A stretch of DNA of 64,000 nt from Paenibacillus sp. FSL R5-0623 (GCF_037974265.1 NZ_CP150233.1:62001-126000), one strand, 5' to 3'; counted from the first letter of the stretch, positions 19,287 to 35,878 are shown. The notes: generated by a model not told the origin, from the letters alone. Translations and numbers: made by a program.

Positions 19287-19326
19287 TTAAGACTGTAAAA
19301 CGTTTACAGCTATAGAGGACGTAACA

Positions 19327-19355
19327 TTGACTTTTCGAGATCGTTCCCCTATACT
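19327..19355 (+). promoter_or_regulatory. sigma-A promoter of greA
   Basis: TTGACT (19327-19332), 17-bp spacer, TATACT (19350-19355). It leaves a leader of about 170 bases before greA. The leader contains a strong AGGAGG (19402-19407) that no ATG, GTG or TTG follows at a usable distance. Confidence 0.8.
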
Positions 19356-19532
19356 TTCACAGTATAAATTCGCCATGTGCGTTAATTAAAGGCTAGTCAT
19401 CAGGAGGAATATTCTATTTCTCTGGAGAACTTCATATAGTTTTGAAGATGTATGCGGGCGGAGCTATGTAAGTAGCACTGATTCCGTTGCCGTACAATCC
19501 AAATTATTCCCATGACAGGAGAATCGGTTGAG

Positions 19533-20012
19533 ATGAGCGACAAGGAAGTTATCCTTACACCAGAGGGACTTAAGAAGCTGGAAGAAGAACTGGAAACATT
19601 GAAATCAGTGAAGCGCCGCGAAGTGGCTGAACGGATTAAGGTAGCCATCGGGTATGGAGATATCAGTGAGAACTCTGAATACGAAGATGCCAAGAACGAA
19701 CAGGCTTTCATTGAAGGTCGTATTATTACTTTGGAGAAAATGCTTCGGAACGCACGCATTATTAACAGTGATGAGATTGACACCGATGTCGTTAGTGTAG
19801 GTGCAACAGTTACTGTGGAAGATTTGGAATTTGGTGATATCACAGAATATACAATTGTAGGTTCTGCTGAATCTAACCCGCTTCAGAACAAGATCTCAAA
19901 CGAAAGCCCTGTGGGTAAAGCGATCCTGGGCAAGAAAAATGGTACAGTGGTTGATGTAAGTGTGCCTGCTGGCGTAATTCAATATAAAATTGTAGATATT
20001 AAAAAGCTATAG
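19533..20012 (+). CDS. greA: transcription elongation factor GreA
   Basis: GreA rescues arrested RNA polymerase by stimulating transcript cleavage. An N-terminal coiled coil ([25 protein letters not shown]) carries the acidic tip loop [13 protein letters not shown], and the C-terminal FKBP-like domain ends with [15 protein letters not shown]. An ATG seven codons further upstream is open. ATG 19533, after AGGAG, gives the usual 159 aa starting [12 protein letters not shown]. Confidence 0.95.
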   Translation: MSDKEVILTPEGLKKLEEELETLKSVKRREVAERIKVAIGYGDISENSEYEDAKNEQAFIEGRIITLEKMLRNARIINSDEIDTDVVSVGATVTVEDLEFGDITEYTIVGSAESNPLQNKISNESPVGKAILGKKNGTVVDVSVPAGVIQYKIVDIKKL

Positions 20013-20037
20013 TAACGAAGCAGTTGGGCACGGTAAA

Positions 20038-20064
20038 CAAAAGCTTCCCTAGGGAAGCTTTTTC
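20038..20064 (+). terminator. intrinsic terminator of greA
   Basis: A perfect palindrome AAAGCTTCCC/GGGAAGCTTT with a CTAG-type tip is followed by TTT. It lies between greA and lysS. Confidence 0.8.
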
Positions 20065-20119
20065 AACATTTGAGGAAGAGTGTCCTCACGGGATGCCTGC
20101 AATGTAAATAAGGAGATGA

Positions 20120-21640
<1,521 letters not shown>

Positions 21641-21669
21641 ATAAGGAACGTAGGATACGTTCATAATAG

Positions 21670-21715
21670 AAGAGGAACCTGCCGTTCAGTATCATGCTGG
21701 GGCAAGTTCCTCTTT
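21670..21715 (+). terminator. probable terminator of lysS
   Basis: AGAGGAAC..TGCC pairs with GGCA..GTTCCTCT around a 20-base loop, followed by a short T-run (CTTTAGGTTT). Confidence 0.7.
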
Positions 21716-21840
21716 AGGTTTACATAGACGCTAAAAATAAAGTTTGTCAGAAGGCCCTTGCTCACAGCACACCATTAGGGTAACACCGCGTCTTGAATTT
21801 GTTTTAACCTGTTCGTATTTTGTTAAAAGAGGTGCCCTTC

Positions 21841-23178
21841 ATGAAGTTCAGGCTTCACTTTGCCAAATTCTTATCTCCTCCGTTAATTCTGGTCGGTGGT
21901 TTTCTGCTTATCATTGCGATTGGAACGGTGCTTCTCATGTTGCCAATCTCCAACCAAAGCGGTATGCATTTGGCGTTTATTGATGCGCTCTTTACATCAA
22001 CCTCTGCCGCTTGTGTGACTGGACTTGTCGTTGTGGATGTAGGGACGACCTTTAATTTGTTTGGTCAGATCGTCATTATGGTATTGATGCAGCTTGGTGG
22101 ACTCGGGTTCATGACCATGGCAACCCTTTTTGCGCTTGTATTGGGCAAGCGAATCTCACTCAAGGACAGGCTATTACTCAAAGAAGCCATTAATGCAGAC
22201 AGTATGGAAGGGATAGTACGCATTATCCGCAAGGTGTTGATTTTCTCCTTTACCATTGAAGGGGTGGCTGCCGTCATACTGGCGCTGCGCTGGGCAACGG
22301 AGATGTCATTTGGTCAGGCTATATACTATGGAATATTCCATTCCGTTTCCCTGTTTAATAATGGCGGATTTGATCTGTTCGGTAACAGCTTCCAATACTA
22401 CACCGGAGACTGGGTATTCAATGTGACCGCTTCTGTGCTCGTTATCTCTGGTGGACTTGGATTTGTAGTATTGAATGACCTGTTTGAGTATCGCAAACGC
22501 CGTCGTCTATCTCTTCAGTCTAAACTGGTGCTGTCTGTATCCGGAGCGCTGATTGGTATAGGAGCGATTGTGTTGTTTGTTTTCGAATTCACCAATGGAC
22601 ATACACTGGCTTCACTCACCTGGAGCGAGAAGATCTATGCGTCCTTCTTCCAGTCTGTCTCTACACGTTCGTCGGGAACAAGTACAATCGATATCACGGA
22701 GATGAGGCAGGCTACCCAATTTTTCTTCATTCTGCTGATGTTCATCGGCGCTTCCCCGGGATCGACCGGGGGTGGGATCAAGACGACTACATTCCTGATC
22801 ATGATTGGTGCAGTGTATGCCATGATTCGGGGAAATAAGGATATTGTGTTTTTCCGCCAGCGTGTTCCGAAAGAACTGCTAATGAGGGCGCTGACCATTA
22901 TTATGGTTTCTCTGATCATATTCATGATCGTGGTGATGCTTCTGCTTACGACAGAGGATGCGCCATTCCTTTCACTGATGTTTGAAGCTGCATCAGCAAT
23001 CGGTACCGTGGGTCTTTCTGTAGGAGTGACTGATGAGTTGACCAATTGGGGCAAAATCATTATTACCTTTACCATGTTTGTAGGTCGGATTGGGCCACTA
23101 ACCATCGCGTATGCCCTTCGTCCGCGCAAAGAGAAGAAACTGTATCGTCATCCGGAAGGCCGGATCATTATCGGATAA
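21841..23178 (+). CDS. ktrB: KtrB/TrkH-type potassium uptake channel subunit
   Basis: This is a polytopic membrane protein of the SKT superfamily, which takes up K+ together with a cytosolic KtrA-type RCK protein (no such gene is adjacent). The four pore loops are visible: SAACVTGLVV, SLFNNGGFDLFG, SVSTRSSGTSTID and SAIGTVGLSVG, each with the filter glycine. The third loop has RSSGT where TRTAGF is commoner. ATG 21841 after AGAGGTG gives 445 aa, the length of B. subtilis KtrB. A possible promoter TTGAAT-17-TATTTT (21793-21821) is close to the start. Confidence 0.92.
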   Translation: MKFRLHFAKFLSPPLILVGGFLLIIAIGTVLLMLPISNQSGMHLAFIDALFTSTSAACVTGLVVVDVGTTFNLFGQIVIMVLMQLGGLGFMTMATLFALVLGKRISLKDRLLLKEAINADSMEGIVRIIRKVLIFSFTIEGVAAVILALRWATEMSFGQAIYYGIFHSVSLFNNGGFDLFGNSFQYYTGDWVFNVTASVLVISGGLGFVVLNDLFEYRKRRRLSLQSKLVLSVSGALIGIGAIVLFVFEFTNGHTLASLTWSEKIYASFFQSVSTRSSGTSTIDITEMRQATQFFFILLMFIGASPGSTGGGIKTTTFLIMIGAVYAMIRGNKDIVFFRQRVPKELLMRALTIIMVSLIIFMIVVMLLLTTEDAPFLSLMFEAASAIGTVGLSVGVTDELTNWGKIIITFTMFVGRIGPLTIAYALRPRKEKKLYRHPEGRIIIG

Positions 23179-23182
23179 AAAG

Positions 23183-23260
23183 AAAAACCGCCAGACATTC
23201 AGAACTAACTCCTGTTATCGTAACGGGCCTTAGTCACAACGAATGTGCTGCGGTTTTTTT
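23183..23260. terminator. bidirectional terminator between ktrB and the TetR gene
   Basis: AAAACCGCCAGACATTC pairs with GAATGTGCTGCGGTTTT. It ends in eight T on the plus strand and is flanked by A-rich sequence on the other side. An inner hairpin surrounds the central CCTGTTATCGTAACGGG. It serves the convergent genes. Confidence 0.85.
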
Positions 23261-23264
23261 TGGT

Positions 23265-23861
23265 TTAACGACACAAGGAAGCAAGATGTAAGGTGAGAAC
23301 ATCGTCCATGAGCCTGCCATTCATCTGATCTGGTCTAAGCACGGTATGGATACCCAAGCCATCCACCAGTGCATACAATCTCTCGATCTCCAGTTCTTTG
23401 TCCAGATCAGGTTTGGAGAGATCGAGTTTAATCAAGTAGGTGATAACAGAACCTACAGCTTTTCTAAGTTCATCATATACGGTATTAGCAAGTCCCTTGA
23501 GTGCAGGATCGGTTTTCGATCTGGCTGTAAAAGCGTACCACACCTCCATTTCGGCCAGTTTTTCTTCCGTGTTTGGTAAGAACTCGAGCAATAAGCATTT
23601 CATATTGTCCATGGGAGAGCCAGTGAAGGACATTTGTTGGACTCGATGAGACACCCGTTCAGATACCAAATCCATAGCATATAGTAGTAATTCCGATTGA
23701 GTAGAAAAGTAGTGACGCATCGAACCGACCGAAAATCCAGCTTCTTCAGCGATATTCCGAACAGAGGCTTGTTCCATGCCATCTCTCCGTATAATACGCC
23801 ATGCTGCCTCGGCTACGAGCATACGCTGTTTATCGTGATCAACAATTTTAGGCATAGGCAT
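23265..23861 (-). CDS. TetR-family transcriptional regulator
   Basis: A 198-aa protein with a TetR N-terminal helix-turn-helix (ASVRNIAEEAGFSVGSMRHYFSTQSELL, about residues 32-60). A helical ligand/dimer domain follows, ending in GLGIHTVLRPDQMNGRLMDDVLTLHL. This is the BetI/PksA-like subgroup layout. Two adjacent Met codons can start it; the ribosome-binding site is poor for both. It is divergent from the membrane-protein gene at 23942 and probably represses that gene and itself. The ligand is unknown. Confidence 0.88.
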   Translation of the reverse strand: MPMPKIVDHDKQRMLVAEAAWRIIRRDGMEQASVRNIAEEAGFSVGSMRHYFSTQSELLLYAMDLVSERVSHRVQQMSFTGSPMDNMKCLLLEFLPNTEEKLAEMEVWYAFTARSKTDPALKGLANTVYDELRKAVGSVITYLIKLDLSKPDLDKELEIERLYALVDGLGIHTVLRPDQMNGRLMDDVLTLHLASLCR

Positions 23862-23883
23862 ATTATATCACTGTTGATTATTA

Positions 23884-23922
23884 TAGTACACACGTGCTAA
23901 ATTATATTTAATACATTTGTAT
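23884..23922. promoter_or_regulatory. candidate TetR operators in the divergent spacer
   Basis: The 80-base spacer holds an imperfect palindrome TAGTAC-ACAC-GTGCTA (23884-23899) and an inverted repeat ATACA-TT-TGTAT (23911-23922). Either could be the operator of the divergent TetR regulator; they were spotted by eye only. Confidence 0.35.
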
Positions 23923-23941
23923 CAAAAAAGGAGAGGCTGAA

Positions 23942-24493
23942 ATGATTGGTTATTTCATTATAGGTTGTGAGATTGCCTTTTGGGTGTTTGTGTTCACGGG
24001 TCTGAGTGTGAGGTATCTCCTTGGCATGAAGCGGTTAGGTATCGGTTTGTTAATGGCGACGCCGGTTATTGATCTGTTATTGCTGGTAGCTACAGTTATG
24101 GATCTACAGCGAGGAGCTACAGCAAGTATGATTCATGGCATAGCTGCGGTGTATATAGGAGCAAGCATTGCTTATGGTCACCAGATGATCGCTTGGGCGG
24201 ATCGATATTTCCTATATTGGTTCAAGGGTGGAGAGAATCCTCGTAGCAACAAGTTATATGGTAGAGAACATGCGAGTCGTGAGCGTAGTGGATGGTTTAG
24301 ACATCTATTTGCTTGGGCTATAGGAAGTGCTTTTTTATTCACCATGATATGGTGGATCGGAGATGCTGAACGTACAGCCGCCTTCGATAATCTGATCAGA
24401 GTGTGGGGAATAATACTCGGAATCGATTTTCTGATAAGCTTTAGTTATAGTTTATGGCCAAGAAAGGTTCCTGCTAGGAATGTTAAACATTAA
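23942..24493 (+). CDS. multi-pass membrane protein of unknown function
   Basis: This is a 183-aa hydrophobic protein. Predicted membrane helices lie near residues 2-25, 32-52, 60-82, 122-142 and 148-168. A cytosolic basic loop (about 92-118) carries a conspicuous run of Arg/Ser/Asn. The ATG follows AAGGAGAGG. It resembles small integral membrane proteins often paired with TetR regulators in Bacillales (YmcC type), but I do not recognise a defined function. Expression is probably controlled by the divergent regulator. Confidence 0.75.
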   Translation: MIGYFIIGCEIAFWVFVFTGLSVRYLLGMKRLGIGLLMATPVIDLLLLVATVMDLQRGATASMIHGIAAVYIGASIAYGHQMIAWADRYFLYWFKGGENPRSNKLYGREHASRERSGWFRHLFAWAIGSAFLFTMIWWIGDAERTAAFDNLIRVWGIILGIDFLISFSYSLWPRKVPARNVKH

Positions 24494-24597
24494 AAAGCTG
24501 GGTTAGCGTGCATGCGAACTGACTAAGTTGGGAGAATCCCGTATGTACGCCCCGTATTAAATCAAACCGATTGTTAATATTAGATTCAAAAAAAGAC

Positions 24598-24626
24598 TTG
24601 CAATGCATATCTGTACATGGTATATT
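24598..24626 (+). promoter_or_regulatory. rRNA operon promoter P1
   Basis: TTGCAA (24598-24603), 17-bp spacer, TATATT (24621-24626), about 310 bases upstream of 16S. The sequence ahead of the -35 is A-rich, as expected for an UP element. Confidence 0.85.
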
Positions 24627-24707
24627 CTAAGTCCGGCCAAGAAAACACAGTTTACACGGTGCAGCAAGCGAATGAAATAAGCTTCGAAAGAAACTTAAAA
24701 AAAGATC

Positions 24708-24736
24708 TTGCAAAGTTGGTACGGATGTGATAAGAT
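24708..24736 (+). promoter_or_regulatory. rRNA operon promoter P2
   Basis: TTGCAA (24708-24713), 17-bp spacer, TAAGAT (24731-24736), with an A-tract just upstream. Tandem P1/P2 promoters about 110 bp apart are typical of Firmicute rrn operons. The leader contains TTTGAAAACTGAAC, a string also found before 23S. Confidence 0.85.
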
Positions 24737-24935
24737 ATAAAAGTTGCTGAGGAGAAAAACACTCGGTAACAAAATAAGTTTGATCTTTGAAAACTGAACA
24801 ACGAGTGAGTAAACATTCTGCTTGCAGAATGAACGCGAAAGTTTGAAACAAGCCTTGGCTTGGATCAGCTGGAGCACAAATGAGATTTTTAATCTCGTCA
24901 GATTCAAAATGAGCTTATCGCTCTTTTCAATACTT

Positions 24936-29722
<4,787 letters not shown>

Positions 29723-29799
29723 AATAGCAAGTGATAATTCGCATGTTTCGTTTCGAATCTAGTTTTCAGAGAACAACACTCTGAAATGTAAGCTACGCG

Positions 29800-29916
29800 T
29801 TTGGTGGCGATGGCGGAGGGGTTCCACACGTACCCATCCCGAACACGACCGTTAAGCCCTCTAGCGCCGATGGTACTTGGACCGCAGGGTCCTGGGAGAG
29901 TAGGACGCCGCCAAGC
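29800..29916 (+). rRNA. rrf: 5S ribosomal RNA
   Basis: About 117 bases, from TTTGGTGGCGATGGCGGAGG to GGACGCCGCCAAGC, whose ends pair. It contains the conserved CCCATCCCGAACACG loop. It is the last gene of the operon. Confidence 0.96.
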
Positions 29917-29920
29917 AAAG

Positions 29921-29955
29921 AACCACTGCCGATGTTATTCGGTGGTGGTTTTTAT
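29921..29955 (+). terminator. rRNA operon terminator
   Basis: AACCACTGCCGA pairs with TCGGTGGTGGTT, followed by TTTTT, five bases after 5S. Confidence 0.9.
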
Positions 29956-30148
29956 TATATAGTTATATTATGCAGTATGGTATTAAAATACAGATTGAAT
30001 TTGGTGATTTATCAGCACAATAGTATGTATAAAAGTAACGTTATTCGATACGAATTGACGTTTTTTTGCGTAATAACTAGACTTGTCCGCTCTGGAAAAA
30101 CAGTTGTGTTCATCAGGCAATACACCTGATATAACCAAGTACTTTTCC

Positions 30149-30178
30149 TTGACAGTCTAAATATCGCTTTGCTAAGAT
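30149..30178 (+). promoter_or_regulatory. sigma-A promoter of guaB
   Basis: TTGACA (30149-30154), 18-bp spacer, TAAGAT (30173-30178). The leader of about 100 bases contains a hairpin GTATTTT/AAAATAC (30204-30223). The preceding 190 bases (29956-30148) are A+T-rich and I see nothing else in them. Confidence 0.8.
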
Positions 30179-30259
30179 GGCAATAATAAATTTTTCAGAA
30201 AACGTATTTTCGGCGTAAAATACAGCCTGGAATCTTCGGGTTTTGGACCGTAAAGCTGA

Positions 30260-31741
<1,482 letters not shown>

Positions 31742-31766
31742 TCGGAAGAGAGTTAATCATTTCCAG

Positions 31767-31804
31767 GACAGGCTCGGTGATTTTCACCGGGTCTGTCTTT
31801 TTTT
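31767..31804 (+). terminator. intrinsic terminator of guaB
   Basis: GACAGGCTCGGTG pairs with CACCGGGTCTGTC around TTTT/A, followed by seven T. Confidence 0.9.
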
Positions 31805-32158
31805 GCAGATACCCCTGTGATAGAATAGAACAAGCGGTGACGATCCAAGCTTGGATTAAGGCGTTGCGGCGGCTATTTGACGTGAATCTATGAATATGGT
31901 TTTGAAAAGCAAATGCAGTGCCAGAAAAGGCTGCCAGTTAAACAGAAGCGCGGACGTCCTTTTACATAAGCATTTGCAAAATGCGGACTAAGTGACAATC
32001 GATAACGAACTTTAGGAGCAATAATATTGCTCGTTCGATACAGCGCATATAGCACACATCTCATACATCAAACACGCAGGTTAGGGAACAAGAAAATCGC
32101 AGCATAAGCTGCACTGAAGCAATTAACAATGCTTTGGATCGAAGGGAGTATTCATCAA
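31805..32158 (+). other. long dacA leader with palindromes
   Basis: These 354 bases hold no gene. They contain a perfect 14-bp palindrome ATCCAAGCTTGGAT (31843-31856) and a hairpin GCATTT/AAATGC near 31970. A larger stem has CGAAC (32006-32010) pairing with GTTCG (32033-32037) outside GAGCAAT-AAT-ATTGCTC (32016-32032). No clean sigma-A promoter was found, so the dacA start of transcription is unplaced. Confidence 0.5.
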
Positions 32159-33547
32159 TTGAAAGCCAAACACATGAATAAAAAGAAACGCCAAATGCTC
32201 AAAAAAAGCGTAGCCTCGGTAATGCTAATTAACATGCTTTGCATGTCTGCAGTAATGCCGGTCATGGCTGCTGCGGATAACTCAGGTCAGGTTCTGACTG
32301 CTGCGGCAACAACAACGAAGACGGAGAAAGCCATACAGGTGCCTGGGGTAGACTCACTTGGGCTTGAGGTTAGATCAGCGGTGCTTATGGAAGCCTCAAC
32401 GGGACAGATTCTACTAAATGTCGATGCGGATAAAGCGATGCCACCTGCAAGTATGACCAAAATGATGACAGAATACATTGTCGCAGAGCAGGTCAAACAA
32501 GGGAAATTTGGCTGGGACGATATTGTACCTGTTAAAAAGAATGCTGCACAAAGTGTCGGATCACGTATCTTCCTGGCGGAAGGTGACCAGCACACAGTTA
32601 AGGATCTCTATATTGCTATGGCTGTTGGCTCTGCCAATGATGCTACGGTTGCTTTGGCCGAGTATGTTGCCGGTTCGGAAGAAGCTTTCGTGAAAATGAT
32701 GAATGATGAAGCGAAGCGTATGGGCATGAAGGATACGTTCTTCATCAACTCTTCCGGTCTCGATCGAGCAGATATGCCTGCCGACTTCCGTCCAGCTGAA
32801 GACAAGGAAACAGTGATGTCCGCACTGGATGCTGCGATTCTGTGCAGATATATCATCATGGATCACCCGGACTACAAAGATTTTACAACCATTCAATCCT
32901 ATAAGTTCCGTCCAAATGATAAAGCTCCAATTATCAATTACAACTGGATGCTGGAAGCGAATAAAAATATAACCAATTTCAAAAGCTATGCCTATGAAGG
33001 TCTGGATGGAATGAAAACAGGCCATACCACAAACGCAGGTAATAACTTTACAGGTACAGCAGAACGTAACGGTATGCGTCTAATTAGTGTTGTTATGGGC
33101 ACAGATTCGGAATCCGCACGTTTCAGAGAAACTAAAAAGGTATTGGACTATGGATTTAACAACTTTGAAGTGAAGCAGGCTGTCGCAGGCAAGACCAAAG
33201 TGACGGGCTGGGAAGCGGTACCTTTGAAAAAAGGGAAAGAAACAACGGTTCCTGTTGTAACAGATAATGCGGTAAGTTTCGTTGTTCCCAAAGGTACTCA
33301 GAACCTGGATGTGACCTTCAAAGCTAACGTAACTGAGGCTGACAAGCTGGTAGCACCAATCAAGGCAGGTACAAAGGTTGGTACAGTAACGTACACGTAT
33401 AAAGCAGAAGGAATTGAGCCTCAGGAAAAAACAGTGAACTTGATCACTGCTGAAGAGGCTGAAAAAGGCGGATGGTTCCGTTTGTTCTTCCGTGCTGTGA
33501 AAGATTTCTTCGTGGATCTCTTTGACGGAATCAAAAATCTCTTTTAG
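32159..33547 (+). CDS. dacA: D-alanyl-D-alanine carboxypeptidase (PBP5)
   Basis: DacA trims the terminal D-Ala from peptidoglycan stem peptides outside the membrane. The active-site motif SMTK has Ser at residue 98, SAN follows, and KTG begins at K286 (KTGHTTNAGN). A signal peptide ends near PVMAAA. The protein ends in an amphipathic helix with many Phe/Trp/Lys residues that anchors it to the membrane face. TTG 32159, ten bases after AGGGAG, is the preferred start (462 aa); ATG 32174 is possible. The place after guaB matches B. subtilis. Confidence 0.94.
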   Translation: MKAKHMNKKKRQMLKKSVASVMLINMLCMSAVMPVMAAADNSGQVLTAAATTTKTEKAIQVPGVDSLGLEVRSAVLMEASTGQILLNVDADKAMPPASMTKMMTEYIVAEQVKQGKFGWDDIVPVKKNAAQSVGSRIFLAEGDQHTVKDLYIAMAVGSANDATVALAEYVAGSEEAFVKMMNDEAKRMGMKDTFFINSSGLDRADMPADFRPAEDKETVMSALDAAILCRYIIMDHPDYKDFTTIQSYKFRPNDKAPIINYNWMLEANKNITNFKSYAYEGLDGMKTGHTTNAGNNFTGTAERNGMRLISVVMGTDSESARFRETKKVLDYGFNNFEVKQAVAGKTKVTGWEAVPLKKGKETTVPVVTDNAVSFVVPKGTQNLDVTFKANVTEADKLVAPIKAGTKVGTVTYTYKAEGIEPQEKTVNLITAEEAEKGGWFRLFFRAVKDFFVDLFDGIKNLF

Positions 33548-33569
33548 TCTATATTTCCGACTGGATGGA

Positions 33570-33598
33570 TTGTATATTTACAATTTTTCCGGTAAAAT
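33570..33598 (+). promoter_or_regulatory. sigma-A promoter upstream of pdxT
   Basis: TTGTAT (33570-33575), 17-bp spacer, TAAAAT (33593-33598). In relatives this position would serve pdxS-pdxT; here it can only drive pdxT. Confidence 0.7.
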
Positions 33599-33653
33599 AT
33601 CAAGTTAGAATTCACGTATGATGAAGTAAAAAAGTACAATGTTCGTTTACCAT

Positions 33654-33674
33654 ATGCAAGATCGTGGCTGGTAA
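33654..33674 (+). pseudogene. pdxS: C-terminal remnant of pdxS
   Basis: The seven codons ATG CAA GAT CGT GGC TGG TAA encode MQDRGW-stop, ending 18 bases before pdxT. PdxS proteins end in MQERGW, and pdxS precedes pdxT directly in Bacillales. The rest of the roughly 880-bp gene is absent: only 145 bases separate dacA from pdxT. No pdxS-like start or ribosome-binding site is left upstream, although the promoter is. This looks like a deletion scar. Confidence 0.75.
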
Positions 33675-33692
33675 GAGAAGGGGAATGAGCGT

Positions 33693-34283
33693 ATGAAGAT
33701 CGGCGTTTTAGCACTTCAAGGAGCTGTAACAGAGCATATTCGAAGTATTGAACGTGCTGGAGCAGAAGGTATAGCTATCAAACAGGTTCAGCAATTGGAG
33801 GACTTGGACGGTCTTATCCTTCCTGGCGGGGAAAGCACGACGATCGGTAAACTGATGCGCAAGTATGGGTTTATGGATGCCATTCGCGCGTTTGCTGCTG
33901 AGGGCAAACCGGTATTTGGTACCTGTGCTGGCTTGATCGTTATGGCTAAACACATTGCAGGGCAAGAAGAAGCTCATTTGGAGCTAATGGATATGACTGT
34001 ATCCCGAAATGCATTTGGACGGCAGAGAGAAAGTTTTGAGACGGATTTGCCAGTCAAAGGCATTGAGGAAACGGTAAGAGCTGTGTTTATACGGGCACCC
34101 TTGATCGAGAGTGTCGGAGACCAGGTCGAAGTTCTCTCCACATACAAGGATGAGATTGTTACTGCTCGTCAGGGGCATTTGCTGGCTTGCTCCTACCATC
34201 CGGAATTGACGGATGACTATCGTCTGCATACTTATTTTGTAGACATGGCCAGATCCTACAAACATACGGTAGACTCTAAATAA
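33693..34283 (+). CDS. pdxT: pyridoxal 5'-phosphate synthase glutaminase subunit
   Basis: PdxT hydrolyses glutamine and passes ammonia to PdxS, which builds PLP from ribose-5-phosphate and glyceraldehyde-3-phosphate. The class I amidotransferase elements are LPGGESTTIGKL, the nucleophile C78 in GTCAGLIV, and HPELTDD with the His/Glu pair. At 196 aa it is full length. The ATG follows GAAGGGGAATGAGC. Its partner gene pdxS is not next to it as usual, and PdxT alone has little activity, so a pdxS elsewhere is expected unless the strain needs vitamin B6. Confidence 0.95.
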   Translation: MKIGVLALQGAVTEHIRSIERAGAEGIAIKQVQQLEDLDGLILPGGESTTIGKLMRKYGFMDAIRAFAAEGKPVFGTCAGLIVMAKHIAGQEEAHLELMDMTVSRNAFGRQRESFETDLPVKGIEETVRAVFIRAPLIESVGDQVEVLSTYKDEIVTARQGHLLACSYHPELTDDYRLHTYFVDMARSYKHTVDSK

Positions 34284-34299
34284 TGCATGATGTACAATC

Positions 34300-34490
34300 T
34301 ATGATCTCCCGGTCATCGGATCACTTCCCCAGAAGCCTTGTAAGGCCGCTGGATGGCGGTTGCATCTGAACGGATGCCTGATGTTGCCTGTATCTGCTTC
34401 AAAGCGGGAATCGCAGCGGAGGGTGACACCGGGGATATAGGTTGTTTTTTGGGTTACAGGTTCCGATAAGTATATAGTAAGGTATATACA
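34300..34490 (+). other. structured intergenic element ahead of serS
   Basis: Three small hairpins follow one another (GCCTT/AAGGC, CCGC/GCGG, GCATC/GATGC, about 34334-34378). AGGGTGACACCGGG follows, which differs at two positions from the T-box consensus AGGGTGGNACCGCG. Next comes GTATATA-gtaagg-TATATAC (34470-34489), overlapping a possible promoter TTGGGT-16-TATATA (34449-34476). No GC-rich terminator with a T-run precedes serS. It may be a decayed T-box leader or a dispersed intergenic repeat. Confidence 0.35.
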
Positions 34491-34556
34491 GTAGATTTTT
34501 AATAATGGATTTAACATAAGGCTTCACGTTGTGAGGTTATTTAGGAGGGGTATATC

Positions 34557-35840
34557 GTGCTTGATGTGAAAATATTGCGGAATGAGTATGCACGTGTAGA
34601 AGAAGCATTGACTAAACGTGGCAAATCGCTGGATCTTATCGCTGGATTTACCGAGATGGATGCCAAGCGTCGGGAATTGCTTCAAGAGAGTGAAACGCTG
34701 AAGAGTCGTCGGAATACAGTCTCGGCGGAAGTTGCTAGACTGAAGAAGAATCGTGAGAATGCTGATGATCTGATTGTGGAGATGCGCGAAGTCTCTGATC
34801 GAATCAAAGCTATGGACGAAGAAGTTCGGGAACTGGAAGTGAAGATCAATGATCTCACAATGGCGATTCCGAACATTCCTAACGAAAGTGTACCTACTGG
34901 GGCTTCTGAAGACGACAATGTTGAGATTCGTCGTTGGGAAGAGCCGAAGTCATTTACTTTTGCACCGAAAGCACACTGGGAAATTGCGCAGGATCTCGAT
35001 ATTCTTGATTTTGAGGCTGCTGCCAAAGTAACAGGTTCCCGTTTTACCTTTTATAAAGGTCTGGGTGCGCGTCTGGAACGTGCATTGATTAACTTCATGA
35101 TGGATCTGCACAGTGATCAACATGGATATGAAGAGATTCTGCCTCCATACATCGTTAATCGGGACAGCTTGTTTGGAACAGGTCAACTGCCTAAGTTTGA
35201 AGAAGATCTGTTCAAGTTAAAAGATACTGAATATTATCTGATCCCTACTGCTGAAGTTCCGGTAACGAACTACCATCGCGAAGAGATTCTGAATGTAGAT
35301 CAATTGCCTAAGCACTTTGTGGCATACAGTTCTTGTTTCCGCTCTGAAGCCGGTTCCGCTGGACGGGATACACGTGGATTGATTCGTCAGCATCAATTCA
35401 ACAAAGTAGAGCTGCTCAAGCTCTCTACTCCGGAGACTTCGTATGAAGAGCTGGAGCAAATGACTCAAAATGCGGAGCGTGTGCTTCAATTGTTGGGCTT
35501 GCCGTATCGCGTTCTGACATTGTGCACGGCAGATATGGGCTTCACTTCAGCTAAAACGTATGATATTGAGGTATGGTTGCCTGAGAGCAATACCTATCGT
35601 GAGATTTCTTCGTGCTCCAACTGTGAGGACTTCCAGGCACGTCGTGCCAATATCCGTTTCCGCAGAGAGCCAAAAGCCAAACCGGAATTTGTTCATACAT
35701 TGAACGGGTCAGGATTGGCCGTTGGACGGACGGTAGCCGCTATCCTGGAGAACTATCAACAGGAAGATGGTACAGTTGTTATTCCTGAAGCATTGCGTCC
35801 TTATATGGGCGGCACTAGTGTGATTGCACATCGCTCTTAA
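34557..35840 (+). CDS. serS: seryl-tRNA synthetase
   Basis: SerS charges tRNA-Ser. An N-terminal antiparallel coiled coil (about residues 28-105, rich in Glu/Lys/Arg) grips the long variable arm of tRNA-Ser. The class II core has [15 protein letters not shown], motif 2 [20 protein letters not shown] and motif 3 [18 protein letters not shown]. The start is GTG 34557 after TAGGAGGGG. A tRNA-Ser gene lies about 195 bases downstream. Confidence 0.97.
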   Translation: MLDVKILRNEYARVEEALTKRGKSLDLIAGFTEMDAKRRELLQESETLKSRRNTVSAEVARLKKNRENADDLIVEMREVSDRIKAMDEEVRELEVKINDLTMAIPNIPNESVPTGASEDDNVEIRRWEEPKSFTFAPKAHWEIAQDLDILDFEAAAKVTGSRFTFYKGLGARLERALINFMMDLHSDQHGYEEILPPYIVNRDSLFGTGQLPKFEEDLFKLKDTEYYLIPTAEVPVTNYHREEILNVDQLPKHFVAYSSCFRSEAGSAGRDTRGLIRQHQFNKVELLKLSTPETSYEELEQMTQNAERVLQLLGLPYRVLTLCTADMGFTSAKTYDIEVWLPESNTYREISSCSNCEDFQARRANIRFRREPKAKPEFVHTLNGSGLAVGRTVAAILENYQQEDGTVVIPEALRPYMGGTSVIAHRS

Positions 35841-35878
35841 GAGTTAGTTAACCATCCTCATCAAAAGGAATACAAATT

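Noticed and set aside
29932..30129. 65-codon frame after 5S
   Set aside because: It starts inside the rRNA terminator stem and has no ribosome-binding site; the region is plain A+T-rich spacer.
34299..34517. 72-codon minus-strand frame before serS
   Set aside because: It runs through several palindromes and has no ribosome-binding site; it is treated as a structured element, not a gene.
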